Shown: positions 1 through 11,039 of the stretch, piece by piece
Layout: each line of letters starts with the position of its first letter
How positions within the stretch are numbered: position 1 is the stretch's first letter
From: Aromatoleum bremense
GTDB lineage: Bacteria > Pseudomonadota > Gammaproteobacteria > Burkholderiales > Rhodocyclaceae
Assembly: GCF_017894365.1 (NCBI RefSeq)
Contig: NZ_CP059467.1
Location: forward strand, 558,001-622,000
Length of the DNA: 64,000 bases
Reading direction: 5' to 3'
Translations under genes and position numbers: made by a program
The notes under the pieces: model-generated
Told to the model about the DNA's origin: nothing
The model's input: only the letters and a program-made list of their open reading frames with translations
Databases searched by the model: none

Positions 1-390
1 AGGTCTGCGTCCTGCGAGAACCGAAGGGGATTACCCATTGGAACGGCATCGACAGCAGTTCTCTTAAACTTGTTACAGATAGTAATTTCGCGGTTCGGTC
101 GGCGAAAGCCGAGGAAGGCGAACGGCATGAATCGACGGACGAGCGGCTCAGAAGGACGACCAGCGGAGACAAATGAGGAACGAGGGAGAGTCGAGCGAAA
201 CTCGACTGATTTCGGAAGGCGGGTTGCACTTGATTACGGGGTACCCCCCATGTGGGGGTCGTGGCGCTCCGGGGCCCCCTACTCAAGAAGGCGTACCGCC
301 CCGTAAACAAACAGTTTTTCGTCAGAGGGTAGTGAGTATCCCGTCCACAATGAGAAATGAGGAAGGCCGGGGCGCCTTACCCATTGATCA
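1..390. other. intergenic stretch with hairpins
   Basis: I see no convincing gene here. Two strong hairpins are visible: AGTCGAG/CTCGACT around 189-207 with a five-base loop, and ACCCCC/GGGGGT around 243-259. A GGGGCCCC palindrome follows near 271. The 10-mer TTACCCATTG occurs at both 31-40 and 377-386. Open frames on the plus strand have no ribosome binding site or recognisable protein. It could be an untranslated or decayed region downstream of a gene outside the window. Confidence 0.4.
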
Positions 391-678
391 TTAAAAATCC
401 ATCAGTTTACTGAGACGGCGAAGCTCATCCTCGAATCCCGGCGGCAGGTCGGGCTCAGGGGTGGAGGCCACGGGGCTTTCGAGGTCGATCACAGGTTCTT
501 CCGGAGGCGATTTCTGCACTCGACCGAGGGTGGCGGCGGTTGCGGCGGATACTTCCGTTCCCGATTTCACTCTCGCGATCAGCTGATCGTGCTTCAGGAT
601 TTTCTCGGCGTTTTCCTTCAACGACCGCTTGTCGTTCTCGTGCTTTCTGCCTGTGATTCTCTTCAGGATTCCAATCAC
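391..678 (-). CDS. hypothetical protein, 95 aa
   Basis: I do not recognise this protein. It would start with GTG at 678, with AGGAAG about ten bases upstream. The N-terminal half is basic, lysine-rich and probably helical. The middle is rich in Pro, Glu and Ser, and it ends in an acidic/hydrophobic tail (residues about 80-95). There is no signal peptide or membrane segment. The mixed composition and the start signal make it plausible, but no family assignment is possible. It stands alone, about 150 bp upstream on the same strand from the end of the YjfB-like gene. Confidence 0.4.
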   Translation of the reverse strand: MIGILKRITGRKHENDKRSLKENAEKILKHDQLIARVKSGTEVSAATAATLGRVQKSPPEEPVIDLESPVASTPEPDLPPGFEDELRRLSKLMDF

Positions 679-801
679 TCTTCAGACTTCCTGGCTGGAT
701 GAACCGGCATAGTCTAATTGAGGGGCGACTATTGCGGACCGGCGCGAGATTTGCATCGTCGCCTGCGTATGGAAGAGCACTGCTCATCGCCTTGGCGCAG
801 C

Positions 802-830
802 ACCCCTCGCGCGGCCGAAGCCGCAGGGGT
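802..830 (-). terminator. stem-loop at the end of the arg-yajQ operon
   Basis: Immediately after the YjfB-like stop codon the minus strand can fold ACCCCT...AGGGGT with an inner GGC-TTCG-GCC stem. There is no U tract, so intrinsic termination would be weak. The position right at the operon end is the main support. Confidence 0.35.
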
Positions 831-1030
831 CAGACGAAGAGGTCGATCGATCCGCCGACGGTTGCGCCGGGAATGGGCGCGACCGCGGGTTGGGGGAGCG
901 CCTGCAGGAGCTGCGCGGCGCCGGATTGCTGCAGGTCCATCGCCTTCTTGAGGACGAGCAGCGAAGCTTGCGCCTGGACGGTGGCCGCGCTGTTCGCGGA
1001 GGCGGCGGCAGCGATCGTGGCAACGTTCAT
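830..1030 (-). CDS. YjfB-like putative motility protein
   Basis: This 66-aa protein resembles the YjfB family (putative motility protein). It has a small-residue-rich N-terminal stretch of Ala, Ser and Thr, a central VLKKAMDLQQSGAAQLLQAL helix (residues about 26-45) and a Pro/Gly-rich tail. The family is small and soluble and its biochemical function is not established. The gene begins 11 bp after yajQ ends, at the tail of a long minus-strand operon. The assignment rests on the LKKAxDxQ-type core and the length. A motility role is only by family name. Confidence 0.65.
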   Translation of the reverse strand: MNVATIAAAASANSAATVQAQASLLVLKKAMDLQQSGAAQLLQALPQPAVAPIPGATVGGSIDLFV

Positions 1031-1041
1031 CAGCTGCGCCG

Positions 1042-1527
1042 TCAGTCGCGGAAGTTGCCGAACTGCAGCGGGAAGTCGGTGATGTCCTTCTTCACCAGCG
1101 CGATGGCTTCCTGCAGGATGTCGCGCTTGGCGCCCGAGACGCGGATCGCTTCGCCCTGAATTGCGGCCTGGACCTTGAGCTTGCTGTCTTTGAGCAGCTT
1201 GACGATCTTCTTCGCGAGATCCTGCTCGACGCCGACGCGGACCTTGAGTTCCTGCTTGAGCTTGTTGCCGCCGATCTTCTGCAGGTCGCCGTATTCGAGG
1301 CAGCGCACGTCGATCTTCTTCGCCGTCATTTCGGGCAGCAGGATCTGGCGCATCTGATCGATCTGGAAGTCGCTGTCGCCGAACAGCGTCAACACCTTTT
1401 CGCCCTGCTCGACCCGCGCGTCGCTGCCCTTGAAGTCGTAGCGGCCGCTGATCTTGCGGTTGGCGACGTCGACCGCGTTCTTCAGCGAAGGCAGGTCGAC
1501 TTCGGACATGATGTCGAAGGATGGCAT
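1042..1527 (-). CDS. yajQ: YajQ family nucleotide-binding protein
   Basis: This is a 161-aa protein of the YajQ/UPF0234 family. The family comprises small soluble proteins with a duplicated alpha/beta fold. Some members bind cyclic di-GMP and act as transcription co-factors, and E. coli YajQ binds nucleotides. The N-terminal [19 protein letters not shown] and the central RYDFKGS are hallmark segments. The ATG at 1527 is chosen because GGAGGCGAGCC precedes it; the frame is open further upstream but without a start signal. It lies 13 bp after ppnP in the arg-yajQ operon. The family is certain, the ligand in this organism is not. Confidence 0.93.
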   Translation of the reverse strand: MPSFDIMSEVDLPSLKNAVDVANRKISGRYDFKGSDARVEQGEKVLTLFGDSDFQIDQMRQILLPEMTAKKIDVRCLEYGDLQKIGGNKLKQELKVRVGVEQDLAKKIVKLLKDSKLKVQAAIQGEAIRVSGAKRDILQEAIALVKKDITDFPLQFGNFRD

Positions 1528-1540
1528 GGCTCGCCTCCGG

Positions 1541-1864
1541 TCAGCCGAAGTGGCAGACGTAGTGGTACGGTTCGCCGGCAACTTCGATGTCGAAGCTGGA
1601 ATTGGCCGGCACGTTGAAGGACTCGCCGGCGCCGTAGACTTTCCACCCGGACTCGCCTTTCAGGCGCACGCGGCAGCTTCCCGCGACCCCTTCCATGATC
1701 TCGGGCGCACCGGTGTTGAACGTCAGCGCCGCCGGCAGGATCACGCCGACGGACTTCTTCGTGCCGTCCGCCAGCACGATACCGTGGCTCACGCATTTGC
1801 CGTCGAAATAGACGTTGGCCCTGGTGGTGACGGTGACGCCGTCGAATTTTTCGGTGAGGCTCAT
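1541..1864 (-). CDS. ppnP: pyrimidine/purine nucleoside phosphorylase PpnP
   Basis: This 107-aa protein belongs to the PpnP (YaiE, DUF1255) family. These small cupin-fold enzymes phosphorolyse a broad range of nucleosides to free base and ribose 1-phosphate in the cytoplasm. The length is the family norm. Recognisable parts are the N-terminal strand region [11 protein letters not shown] (about 18-28), the GVILPA segment, and the C-terminal cupin strand [14 protein letters not shown]. It lies between DUF2788 (13 bp) and yajQ (13 bp), so it is almost certainly cotranscribed with the arginine genes. No functional link to arginine synthesis is obvious. Confidence 0.9.
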   Translation of the reverse strand: MSLTEKFDGVTVTTRANVYFDGKCVSHGIVLADGTKKSVGVILPAALTFNTGAPEIMEGVAGSCRVRLKGESGWKVYGAGESFNVPANSSFDIEVAGEPYHYVCHFG

Positions 1865-1877
1865 GATTGCTGCTTTC

Positions 1878-2108
1878 CTATTCGATGCCGAGAAATCTCT
1901 GGATGAAACTCTTCGCGACGAAGCCGACGAAACCCAGCCCGAGCGCGATGAACAGCCACACGGTGCCGTATCTGCCGGCTTTCGATTGCTTCGCGAGGTT
2001 GCCGATGATGAACAGCATGTACACGATCAGCGCAGTCAGCAGGATCTTGAGCGACCAGTCCTCGAACTCCGCGATCGTCAGCCCGAAGATGACTGCGTCG
2101 CCGTCCAT
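1878..2108 (-). CDS. DUF2788 small membrane protein
   Basis: This is a 76-aa protein of the DUF2788 family. It has a short acidic N-terminus and two hydrophobic helices (roughly residues 20-38 and 48-68) separated by a basic loop, [12 protein letters not shown]. It is therefore probably an inner-membrane hairpin. No function is known for the family. It starts 12 bp downstream of argG and ends 13 bp upstream of ppnP, which places it firmly inside the operon. The family call rests on the length and the [10 protein letters not shown]...[13 protein letters not shown] pattern. Confidence 0.8.
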   Translation of the reverse strand: MDGDAVIFGLTIAEFEDWSLKILLTALIVYMLFIIGNLAKQSKAGRYGTVWLFIALGLGFVGFVAKSFIQRFLGIE

Positions 2109-2120
2109 CGATCGGCCTCC

Positions 2121-3350
<1,230 letters not shown>

Positions 3351-3426
3351 GTCGATTTCCGCTTTTTCCGATTTCTGCTCAACAGACAGGCCGCAGCCGC
3401 ACGGCCCGGACTTGCAAAGGCGCCGG

Positions 3427-4350
3427 CTAGTCTTCGACCTTGCCGAGCACCAGGTATTCCATCAGCGCCTTCTGGACGTGCAGGCGATTTTCCGCTTCGT
3501 CCCACACGACCGACTGCGCGCCGTCGATGACGTCGGCGGTGACCTCCTCGCCGCGGTGGGCGGGCAGGCAGTGCATGAAGAGCGCATCGGTGCGGGCCGC
3601 CGCCATCATTTCGGCGTCGACGCACCAGTCGGCGAAATCCTTCATCCGCTCGTCGTTTTCCGCCTCGAAGCCCATCGACGTCCACACGTCGGTCGTGACG
3701 AGGTCCGCGCCCTTACAGGCCTCCATCGGGTCGGCAAACTGCTTGAAATGACCGGTACCGTACAGTCCGGCACGTTCCGGCTCGACTTCATAACCTGGCG
3801 GGGTCGACACGTGGACGTTGAAGTCGAGCAGCTCGGCCGCCTGCAGCCAGGTGTTGCACATGTTGTTCGAATCACCGACCCATGCGACCGTCTTGCCCTG
3901 GATCGAGCCGCGGTGCTCGATGAAGGTGTAGATGTCGGCGAGGATCTGGCACGGGTGGTATTCGTTCGTCAGCCCGTTAATGACCGGGACGCGCGAATGC
4001 GCGGCGAAGCGCTCGATGATGTCCTGCTCGAAGGTGCGGATCATCACGACATCGCTCATGCGCGAGATCACCTGCGCCGCGTCTTCGACCGGCTCGCCGC
4101 GACCGAGCTGCGAGTCGCGGGTATTGAGGTAGATCGCCGAGCCGCCGAGCTGCTGCATGCCGGCCTCGAACGACAGCCGCGTGCGCGTGCTCGCCTTCTC
4201 GAAGATCATCACCAGCGTGCGGTCGAACAGCGGGTGATACGGCTCGTAGCGCTTGAACTTGTCCTTGATCCAGCGCGTGCGATCGAACACGTGCCGGTAT
4301 TCGTCGCGCGTGAAATCCTTGAACTGCAGGTAATGCCTGGGTTTCGTCAT
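3427..4350 (-). CDS. argF: ornithine carbamoyltransferase
   Basis: ArgF (307 aa) transfers the carbamoyl group from carbamoyl phosphate to ornithine, making citrulline. The carbamoyl-phosphate loop STRTR is at about residues 54-58. The ornithine-binding [10 protein letters not shown] motif is present near residue 263, and the DTWTSMG-equivalent reads DVWTSMG. The ATG at 4350 is chosen because GGAGG precedes it; an ATG 15 bp upstream lacks such spacing. It starts 11 bp after argD and lies 76 bp before argG. It is a full-length catalytic subunit of the anabolic type. Confidence 0.97.
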   Translation of the reverse strand: MTKPRHYLQFKDFTRDEYRHVFDRTRWIKDKFKRYEPYHPLFDRTLVMIFEKASTRTRLSFEAGMQQLGGSAIYLNTRDSQLGRGEPVEDAAQVISRMSDVVMIRTFEQDIIERFAAHSRVPVINGLTNEYHPCQILADIYTFIEHRGSIQGKTVAWVGDSNNMCNTWLQAAELLDFNVHVSTPPGYEVEPERAGLYGTGHFKQFADPMEACKGADLVTTDVWTSMGFEAENDERMKDFADWCVDAEMMAAARTDALFMHCLPAHRGEEVTADVIDGAQSVVWDEAENRLHVQKALMEYLVLGKVED

Positions 4351-4361
4351 CGCGCCTCCTC

Positions 4362-5531
4362 TCATTCGAGATGCTTGCGCACCAGCGGCGCGAGGCGCGA
4401 CACCAGCTCCTGGGCATTGGCCTCGGTGAACACCAGCGCCGGCAGCAGGCGGATGACGCGGTCGGCGGTAACGTTGATCAGCAGGCCGGCATCGAGCGCC
4501 TGGCGGACCAGGTCGCCGCAGGGACGATCAAGTTCGATGCCGATCATCAGCCCGCGGCCGCGGATATCGACGACGCCGGAAAGCCCTGCGAGGGCTTCCT
4601 GCAGGCCGGTGCGGATCGCTTCGCCGACCTTGACGGCGTTGGCCATCAGTCCGTCGTCCTCAATCGTCGCGAGCGTCTCGAGGCCCGCGGCGCAGGCGAG
4701 CGGATTGCCGCCGAAAGTCGAGCCGTGATTGCCCGGCCCGAACAGGCCCGCGGCGCGCCCGCTGGTGATGCATGCGCCGATCGGCACGCCCGAACCGAGG
4801 CCCTTGGCGAGCGTCATCACGTCGGGTGTCACGCCGCCCTGCTGGAAACCGAACCAGCTTCCGGTGCGCCCCATGCCGCACTGGACTTCGTCGCAGATCA
4901 GCAGCCAGCCGCGCTCATCACAGATCGCGCGCAGGTCGCGCTGGAAGGCTTCGTCGGCGATATTGACGCCGCCCTCGCCCTGGATCATTTCGAGCATGAC
5001 CGCGACGACGTTGTGATTGTGCTCGCCGACCGTGCGGATCGCGCCGATGTCCTTGTACGGCACGCGCAGGAAACCGGACACCAGCGGCTCGAAGCCGGCC
5101 TGGGTCTTGCGGTTGCCGGTGGCCGACAACGTCGCCAGCGTGCGCCCGTGGAAAGCGTTTTCCATGACGATGATCGCCGGCTGGTCGATGCCTTTCCGGT
5201 GGCCGTAGAAACGCGCGAGCTTGATCGCGGCCTCGTTGGCCTCGCAGCCGGAGTTGCAGAAGAACACTTCGTCCATGCCCGACACCGCGGCCAGCCGGTC
5301 GGAGAGTTCTTCCTGCAGCGGGATGCGGTAGATGTTCGACGTATGCAGCACCTTCGCCGCCTGGCCGGCGATTGCGCGCACCAGACGCGGGTGGTTGTGG
5401 CCGAGCGTCGACACGGCGATCCCGGACAGGGCGTCCAGATAACGCTTGCCCGTCTCATCGAAGAGCCAGACCCCTTCGCCGTGCGTGAATGCGACGGGCA
5501 ATCTGGCGTAGGTATTCATGAGATGCGACAT
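4362..5531 (-). CDS. argD: acetylornithine aminotransferase
   Basis: ArgD (389 aa) is a class III PLP aminotransferase. It converts N-acetylglutamate semialdehyde to acetylornithine, and in many bacteria also acts in lysine synthesis. Visible motifs are GxxYLD near the N-terminus, FCNSGCEANEAA (PLP phosphate region), LICDEVQCGMGRTG, and TLAKGLGSG with the PLP lysine around residue 240. An alternative ATG lies four codons in. It is the first gene of the arg operon and has a leader of at least 55 bases containing a perfect hairpin (5565-5586). Confidence 0.95.
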   Translation of the reverse strand: MSHLMNTYARLPVAFTHGEGVWLFDETGKRYLDALSGIAVSTLGHNHPRLVRAIAGQAAKVLHTSNIYRIPLQEELSDRLAAVSGMDEVFFCNSGCEANEAAIKLARFYGHRKGIDQPAIIVMENAFHGRTLATLSATGNRKTQAGFEPLVSGFLRVPYKDIGAIRTVGEHNHNVVAVMLEMIQGEGGVNIADEAFQRDLRAICDERGWLLICDEVQCGMGRTGSWFGFQQGGVTPDVMTLAKGLGSGVPIGACITSGRAAGLFGPGNHGSTFGGNPLACAAGLETLATIEDDGLMANAVKVGEAIRTGLQEALAGLSGVVDIRGRGLMIGIELDRPCGDLVRQALDAGLLINVTADRVIRLLPALVFTEANAQELVSRLAPLVRKHLE

Positions 5532-5564
5532 CGAGGACCCCGATCAGGATGAACCAGAAATGCA

Positions 5565-5586
5565 CACGGCGGCACTCGCCGCCGTG
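5565..5586 (-). promoter_or_regulatory. perfect hairpin in the argD leader
   Basis: A 9-bp perfect stem (CACGGCGGC/GCCGCCGTG) with a 4-base loop lies 34 bases upstream of the argD start. It would be in the mRNA leader. It could affect stability, translation or attenuation. No T tract follows, so it is not a standard terminator, and no arginine-rich leader peptide was found. Confidence 0.4.
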
Positions 5587-5822
5587 AATAATCGAAGGAT
5601 CGATGTTAAGCGAAAAATGCACGCCTTGTACAGATTGCGAGCCCCCGGCGCGGGCCGCCTCACCGCCTCATCACACCCGCATCATGAAACCGTGAGCCAC
5701 GACATGAAATCGCGAGGCCCGTTTTCTGCTAGAATCCGCCGCGTCTTTCGCGGTCCCCACAACACCGGTTCAAGCCGGGACACCGCCTTCTGAAAATTCC
5801 CTCAGCCGCCGGGTTGCGCCAC

Positions 5823-6119
5823 ATGAGCCAATTGATCGAAAGCTTCGTCATCATCGGGGTCACGCGAGAGGGAAAGACTTTCCGCCCGAGCGACTGGGCC
5901 GATCGTCTGTGCGGCATCATGTCGGCCTTCGGCTCGGATCATCGCATGATGTATTCGCCCCACGTGCGCCCGGGCTGCACGCTCAAGGGGCACAAGGCGG
6001 TGCTGGTCGATGCCAGGCTGTACGACGTCGAGCCTCTGGCCTACAAATTCCTGATCAACTTCGCAAAAGACAACGACCTGGTCGTAGACCGGATCGACGA
6101 CGACCAGGTCAAGATCTGA
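5823..6119 (+). CDS. DUF3579 protein
   Basis: This is a 98-aa soluble protein of the DUF3579 family, common in Betaproteobacteria and of unknown function. The conserved features are the N-terminal VIIGVTREGKTFRPSDWADR (about 9-28), MYSPHVRPG in the middle and the C-terminal NDLVVDRIDDDQV. The ATG at 5823 is preferred over one at 5814 because family members begin just before this conserved block, although no strong ribosome binding site is visible for either. A TAGAAT hexamer near 5730 may be the -10 of its promoter. It is followed by a bidirectional terminator shared with rpsT. Confidence 0.85.
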   Translation: MSQLIESFVIIGVTREGKTFRPSDWADRLCGIMSAFGSDHRMMYSPHVRPGCTLKGHKAVLVDARLYDVEPLAYKFLINFAKDNDLVVDRIDDDQVKI

Positions 6120-6224
6120 CTCTCCGCGCAGCTCTGCCCTTTTCGATTCGATGCAGAAGCGGGCATTGAACCCTCGGGGCGTTGAACCCTCGCCGCGGCG
6201 GACGCGGCAGCCGCAACGCGGACA

Positions 6225-6259
6225 ATAAAAACGGCGACCCGAAGTCGCCGCTTTTATTT
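6225..6259. terminator. bidirectional intrinsic terminator between DUF3579 and rpsT
   Basis: A 7-bp GC stem (CGGCGAC/GTCGCCG, 6232-6238 with 6244-6250, loop CCGAA) is flanked by a T-rich run on the right (CTTTTATT) and an A-rich run on the left (AATAAAAA). It can therefore end transcription from DUF3579 on plus and from rpsT on minus. Confidence 0.88.
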
Positions 6260-6279
6260 GCTTCCAGTCTGTTCGCAGA

Positions 6280-6546
6280 TCAGGCGGCCATCGCCTTGAT
6301 CGCGGCCGACAGGCGGCTCTTGTGGCGAGCGGCCTTGTTCTTGTGAATGATCTTCTTGTCCGCGATGCTGTCGATGGTACTCATCGAGGTGCGGAACGTG
6401 GCTTGCGCCGCCGCCTTGTCGCCACCCACGACGGCCTTTTGCACAGCCTTGATCGCGGTACGCAGACGAGAACGCAGGCTGCCGTTGTGAGCGCGGGCCA
6501 CGACCGCCTGACGGGCGCGCTTGCGGGCTTGTGCCGAATTGGCCAT
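6280..6546 (-). CDS. rpsT: 30S ribosomal protein S20
   Basis: S20 (88 aa) binds 16S rRNA in the body of the small subunit. The sequence is typical: a very basic N-terminus beginning [13 protein letters not shown], long helices, and the [14 protein letters not shown] segment near the C-terminus. The ATG at 6546 matches the family start (initiator Met then Ala-Asn-Ser); GGAAG lies upstream. It is transcribed divergently from murJ, a common arrangement in Betaproteobacteria, and ends in its own terminator. Confidence 0.98.
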   Translation of the reverse strand: MANSAQARKRARQAVVARAHNGSLRSRLRTAIKAVQKAVVGGDKAAAQATFRTSMSTIDSIADKKIIHKNKAARHKSRLSAAIKAMAA

Positions 6547-6663
6547 AGATGTTCTTCCGTTGGTTGGTTCTTGAAAACGCGCGAGTCTACCGATTCGGGC
6601 TGTCCGATGCAAGTGCGCCGCGGGCCTTCAGCCGCTATCATCCCCCCCTTTTGGCTACCCCAG

Positions 6664-8199
6664 ATGAATCTGCTGCGCGCCCTCGCCACCGTAAGCGGCA
6701 TGACCCTGTTGTCGCGCATCCTGGGCTTCGTCCGCGATTTCGTCATCGCCCGGGCATTCGGCGCCGGAATCGCGACCGACGCCTTTTTTGTCGCGTTCCG
6801 TCTGCCGAACCTGTTGCGGCGCATGTTCGCCGAAGGCGCGTTCTCGCAGGCCTTCGTGCCGATTCTCGCCGAATACCGGAACCGGCAGGGGCCCGAGGAG
6901 GCGCACCTGCTCGTCAATCGCGTCGCCACGGCGCTCGGGCTCGCGGTGACCGGAGTGTCGGTGCTCGGCATTCTCGCCTCGCCGTGGATCATCCAGGTCA
7001 CGGCGCCGGGGTTTGCGGCCAATCCGGACAAGTTCGCGCTGACCGTCGAGCTGACGCGCATCACCTTCCCCTACATCCTGTTCATGTCGCTCGTCGCGCT
7101 CGCCGGAGGCGTGCTCAACACCTGGAGCCGCTTCGCGATTCCGGCCTTCACGCCGGTGCTGCTGAACCTGTCGTTCATCGGCATGGCGCTGTTCGCGGCG
7201 CCGTACTTCGACCCGCCGGTGCTCGCACTGGGCTGGGCGGTGTTCATCGGCGGCGTGCTGCAACTCATGCTGCAACTGCGGCCGCTCGCGCGCATCGGCC
7301 TGCTGCCGCGCTTCGACCTGAAGCTGTCGGATCCGGGCGTGCGCCGCATCGCGAGGCTGATGGGGCCGGCGATGCTCGGCGTGTCGGTGAGCCAGGTTTC
7401 GCTGATCATCAACACCGTCTTCGCGTCGTTTCTCCCCAGCGGCAGCGTGTCGTGGCTCTATTACGCGGACCGGCTGATGGAATTCCCCGCCGGGCTGCTC
7501 GGCGCGGCGCTCGGGACGATCCTGCTGCCGAGCCTGTCGAAGCTGCATGCCGACGAACAGCCCGAAGCTTTTTCGTCGCTGCTCGACTGGGGCCTGCGGC
7601 TGACGCTGATGCTGACGCTGCCGGCCGCGCTGGCATTGGCGTTGCTCGCGGTGCCGCTGATCTCGACGCTGTTCCAGCACGGCGCGTTCTCCGCCGCCGA
7701 CGTGATGCAGACCCGTCTCGCGCTGATCGCGTACAGCGTCGGGCTTGCCGGGCTCATCCTCGTGAAGATCCTCGCGCCGGGCTTCTATGCGCGCCAGGAC
7801 ATCCGCACACCGGTGAAGATCGCGCTGCTGACGCTCGCGGCGACGCAGCTGATGAACCTCGCCTTCATCGTGCCGCTGCAGCACGCGGGGCTCGCGCTTT
7901 CGATCGGCCTCGCGTCGCTGCTCAATGCGGGGCTGTTGTATCGCGGACTGAGGCGGCGCGGCGTGTACCGGCCACAGCCGGCGTGGGGCCGGTTCTGGCT
8001 GCGGCTGGCGGGCGGGCTGGTGGTGCTCGGCACCGTGCTGTGGTTCGGCCGCGGCGACGATGCCTGGTGGCTCGCGGAAGGCGGACTGGCGCGCGTACTG
8101 CGGCTGTCAGCGGTCGTCGGCGCCGGCGTGGTCGCGTATTTCGCGACGCTTTTAGCGCTCGGCTTTCGCCCGCGCGATTTTCGCCGCCGCGCCGCGTAA
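6664..8199 (+). CDS. murJ: lipid II flippase MurJ
   Basis: MurJ/MviN (511 aa) is a polytopic inner-membrane protein of the MOP exporter superfamily. It flips lipid II to the periplasm for peptidoglycan synthesis. The N-terminal [20 protein letters not shown] and the following [13 protein letters not shown], with [11 protein letters not shown], are hallmarks. About 14 hydrophobic helices are visible to the C-terminus. The frame is open upstream into the rpsT region, but the family start is the ATG at 6664, immediately before MNLLRAL. It is divergent from rpsT. No clear Shine-Dalgarno precedes it. Confidence 0.96.
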   Translation: MNLLRALATVSGMTLLSRILGFVRDFVIARAFGAGIATDAFFVAFRLPNLLRRMFAEGAFSQAFVPILAEYRNRQGPEEAHLLVNRVATALGLAVTGVSVLGILASPWIIQVTAPGFAANPDKFALTVELTRITFPYILFMSLVALAGGVLNTWSRFAIPAFTPVLLNLSFIGMALFAAPYFDPPVLALGWAVFIGGVLQLMLQLRPLARIGLLPRFDLKLSDPGVRRIARLMGPAMLGVSVSQVSLIINTVFASFLPSGSVSWLYYADRLMEFPAGLLGAALGTILLPSLSKLHADEQPEAFSSLLDWGLRLTLMLTLPAALALALLAVPLISTLFQHGAFSAADVMQTRLALIAYSVGLAGLILVKILAPGFYARQDIRTPVKIALLTLAATQLMNLAFIVPLQHAGLALSIGLASLLNAGLLYRGLRRRGVYRPQPAWGRFWLRLAGGLVVLGTVLWFGRGDDAWWLAEGGLARVLRLSAVVGAGVVAYFATLLALGFRPRDFRRRAA

Positions 8200-8310
8200 G
8201 GCCTGCGTGAGGCCAATGCCGATCCGGAGGCGGGACGCCGATCACCCCATCGCGCTCTACAATGAATCCATCCCGGCTTTCCCGCCGCCCCACCGAAGGA
8301 GCCCAAGGGC

Positions 8311-8946
8311 ATGAAACTCACGAGCCAGAGCTTCACCGACAACGCCACGATTCCCGGCGAATTCGCATTCTGCATTCCGGCAGCCGCCGGGCACGTGTGC
8401 CTCGGCAGGAACCTCAACCCGCACCTGGCATGGACCAGCGTCCCGGCCGGAACCCGCTCGTTCGCGCTGATCTGCCATGACCCCGACGTGCCAGGCAAGG
8501 GCGACGACGTCAATCAAGAAGGGCGCGTCGTGCCGGCGAGTCTGCCGCGCGTCGATTTCTTCCACTGGGTGCTGGTGGATCTTCCCGCGGCGCTGCGCGA
8601 AATCGCCGCCGGCAGCTTCTCGGCTGCCGTCACGCCGGGCGGCAAGCCGGGACCGCAGGCGCCGCACGGGCGACACGGGATCAACGATTACACGGCGTGG
8701 TTCGCCGGCGACGAGTCGATGCGCGGCGACTACTACGGCTACGACGGCCCCTGCCCGCCGTGGAACGACGAGCGGGTACACCGATACGTCTTCACGCTCT
8801 ACGCGCTGGACGTCGAATGCATCGCGCTCGACGGCCGCTTCGGCGGCGCCGAAGTGCGCAATGCGCTCGCGGGCCATGTGCTCGCCGAGGCGAAGCTGAC
8901 CGGCCTCTACAGCCTGAATCCCGCCCTGGAGCGCCGTCCCGGGTGA
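8311..8946 (+). CDS. YbhB/YbcL-type PEBP protein
   Basis: This 211-aa protein belongs to the phosphatidylethanolamine-binding (Raf kinase inhibitor-like) family, bacterial YbhB/YbcL branch. Family features are the N-terminal KLTSQSFTDNATIPGEFAF, LAWTSVPAGTRSFALICHDPD (ligand-site DPD near residue 56), FFHWVLVDLP and the PPGxH-like GRHGINDYTAW segment. It has no signal peptide, so it is probably cytoplasmic. AAGGAG lies upstream of the ATG. It converges on the phosphofructokinase gene with a 25-bp gap. The bacterial ligand is not known. Confidence 0.88.
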   Translation: MKLTSQSFTDNATIPGEFAFCIPAAAGHVCLGRNLNPHLAWTSVPAGTRSFALICHDPDVPGKGDDVNQEGRVVPASLPRVDFFHWVLVDLPAALREIAAGSFSAAVTPGGKPGPQAPHGRHGINDYTAWFAGDESMRGDYYGYDGPCPPWNDERVHRYVFTLYALDVECIALDGRFGGAEVRNALAGHVLAEAKLTGLYSLNPALERRPG

Positions 8947-8971
8947 TGCGCGCTGGCGTGGCGAGCGCGCG

Positions 8972-10228
8972 TCACGGACGGTACGGCGCGAGCCTGCGCG
9001 CCACGCCAGGCAGCGCGAAACGCGGGTAATCCGGCAGTCCGCCGGCAAAACACGCCGGCATTTCCCCCTCGATCAGCGGGCGCAGGTACGCCCGCGCGGC
9101 ATCGGTGACGTGCAGCCCGTCGGAGCGAATGAAGGCAGCGGGCACTTGGCGTTCGAGGTTCGCGATCGCGGTCACCGCGACGGGCGCAACATCCCAGCGG
9201 TACGGGGCGTCGGCGAGACGGCGGATCGCGGCCATCACGCCGTCGCGCCCCGCCAGCGCGTACTCCACGGCCGCCTGCCCGACCGCACGAGCCTGCGCGT
9301 GGTCCGTCGCCGACACCAGGTGGCCGGCCGCCCGCTGCAGGTAGTCCGGGATTGCCCAGTGATGCTTGTAGCCGAGGCGCGCGTGGATCAGGCGCGCGAT
9401 GCACTGCCCGGCGCCGCCGAGCTGGACATGGCCCTTCGCATCCTCGTCCTGTTCCATCAGCAGCGTGCCGTCGGCGCGGCGGATGCCTTCGGAGACGGTG
9501 ATCGCGCAGTATCCCAGACGCGACACGGTGGACCGGACCACCGCGAGGAAGGCTTCCTCGTCGAACGGCACCTCGGGCATCAGGATCACATGCGGCGGCT
9601 GATCGTCGTTGCACGCGGCAAGCGCGGTCGCCGCGGCGAGCCAGCCGGCGTTGCGCCCCATGACTTCCAGGACGAAGGCGCGCCCGACGGGGCTCGTCAT
9701 CGCCGCCAGGTCGAGCCCGGCTTCGAGCATCGAGGTCGCCGCGTATTTCGCCGCGGAGCCGAATCCGGGCGAACAGTCGGTGCCTTCGAGGTCGTTGTCG
9801 ACGGTCTTCGGCACGCCGACGCAGACCAGCGGATAGCCGCGCTCGGCCGCCGCGCGCGACACTTTCGCGACCGTGTCCATCGAACCGTTGCCGCCGTTGT
9901 AGAGGAAATAACCGATGTCGTGGGCCGCGAACACCGCGAACAGGCGCTCGTACTGGTCGCGGTTCGCCTCCGGCGGATCGAGGTCGAAGCGGCACGAGCC
10001 GAACGCCCCGCCCGGCGTGCCGGCCAGGCGGCGCAGATCGGCAGCCGACAGCGGCGCGGTGTCGATCAGATCCTCGTCGAGCGCGCCGAGAATGCCGTGA
10101 TGCGCGGCAAGCACCCGACCGACGGCATCGGCGCGGGCCCGGGCGGCTTCGATGACGCTTGCCGCGGTCGCGTTGATGACCGCGGTCACGCCGCCGGACT
10201 GGGCATAGAGCAGGTTGGCTTTATTCAT
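8972..10228 (-). CDS. 6-phosphofructokinase family, PPi-type lineage with mixed donor motif
   Basis: This 418-aa enzyme of the PfkA superfamily phosphorylates fructose 6-phosphate. The donor-site residues are mixed. The loop reads GGNGS (N114, G115) where ATP enzymes have GGDGS and PPi enzymes usually have Asp in the second position. The downstream motif reads PKTVDND (K141), the lysine form typical of PPi-dependent enzymes. Length and the PKTVDND block favour a reversible PPi-dependent enzyme. The ATG at 10228 (MNKANLLYAQSGGVTAVI) fits the family; the frame is open six codons further up. It lies 78 bp downstream of adk on the same strand. Confidence 0.82.
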   Translation of the reverse strand: MNKANLLYAQSGGVTAVINATAASVIEAARARADAVGRVLAAHHGILGALDEDLIDTAPLSAADLRRLAGTPGGAFGSCRFDLDPPEANRDQYERLFAVFAAHDIGYFLYNGGNGSMDTVAKVSRAAAERGYPLVCVGVPKTVDNDLEGTDCSPGFGSAAKYAATSMLEAGLDLAAMTSPVGRAFVLEVMGRNAGWLAAATALAACNDDQPPHVILMPEVPFDEEAFLAVVRSTVSRLGYCAITVSEGIRRADGTLLMEQDEDAKGHVQLGGAGQCIARLIHARLGYKHHWAIPDYLQRAAGHLVSATDHAQARAVGQAAVEYALAGRDGVMAAIRRLADAPYRWDVAPVAVTAIANLERQVPAAFIRSDGLHVTDAARAYLRPLIEGEMPACFAGGLPDYPRFALPGVARRLAPYRP

Positions 10229-10306
10229 CACGGTCCAGAAGCGCAAACGCGGCGAGGGACGGGAAAAACTCCCGCCGCTCGCCGCGCCATGCGGGAAAAA
10301 TCCGGT

Positions 10307-10975
<669 letters not shown>

Positions 10976-11039
10976 TCAGGCGGCCGATGCTGCCGGCCGC
11001 GTCGTTATGCAAAAAAACTGCCAACAAAAGCCGCAGAAC

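Noticed and set aside
31..386. TTACCCATTG pair as a transposon target duplication
   Set aside because: No inverted repeats lie inside the pair and no transposase is present. A 10-bp repeat can occur by chance.
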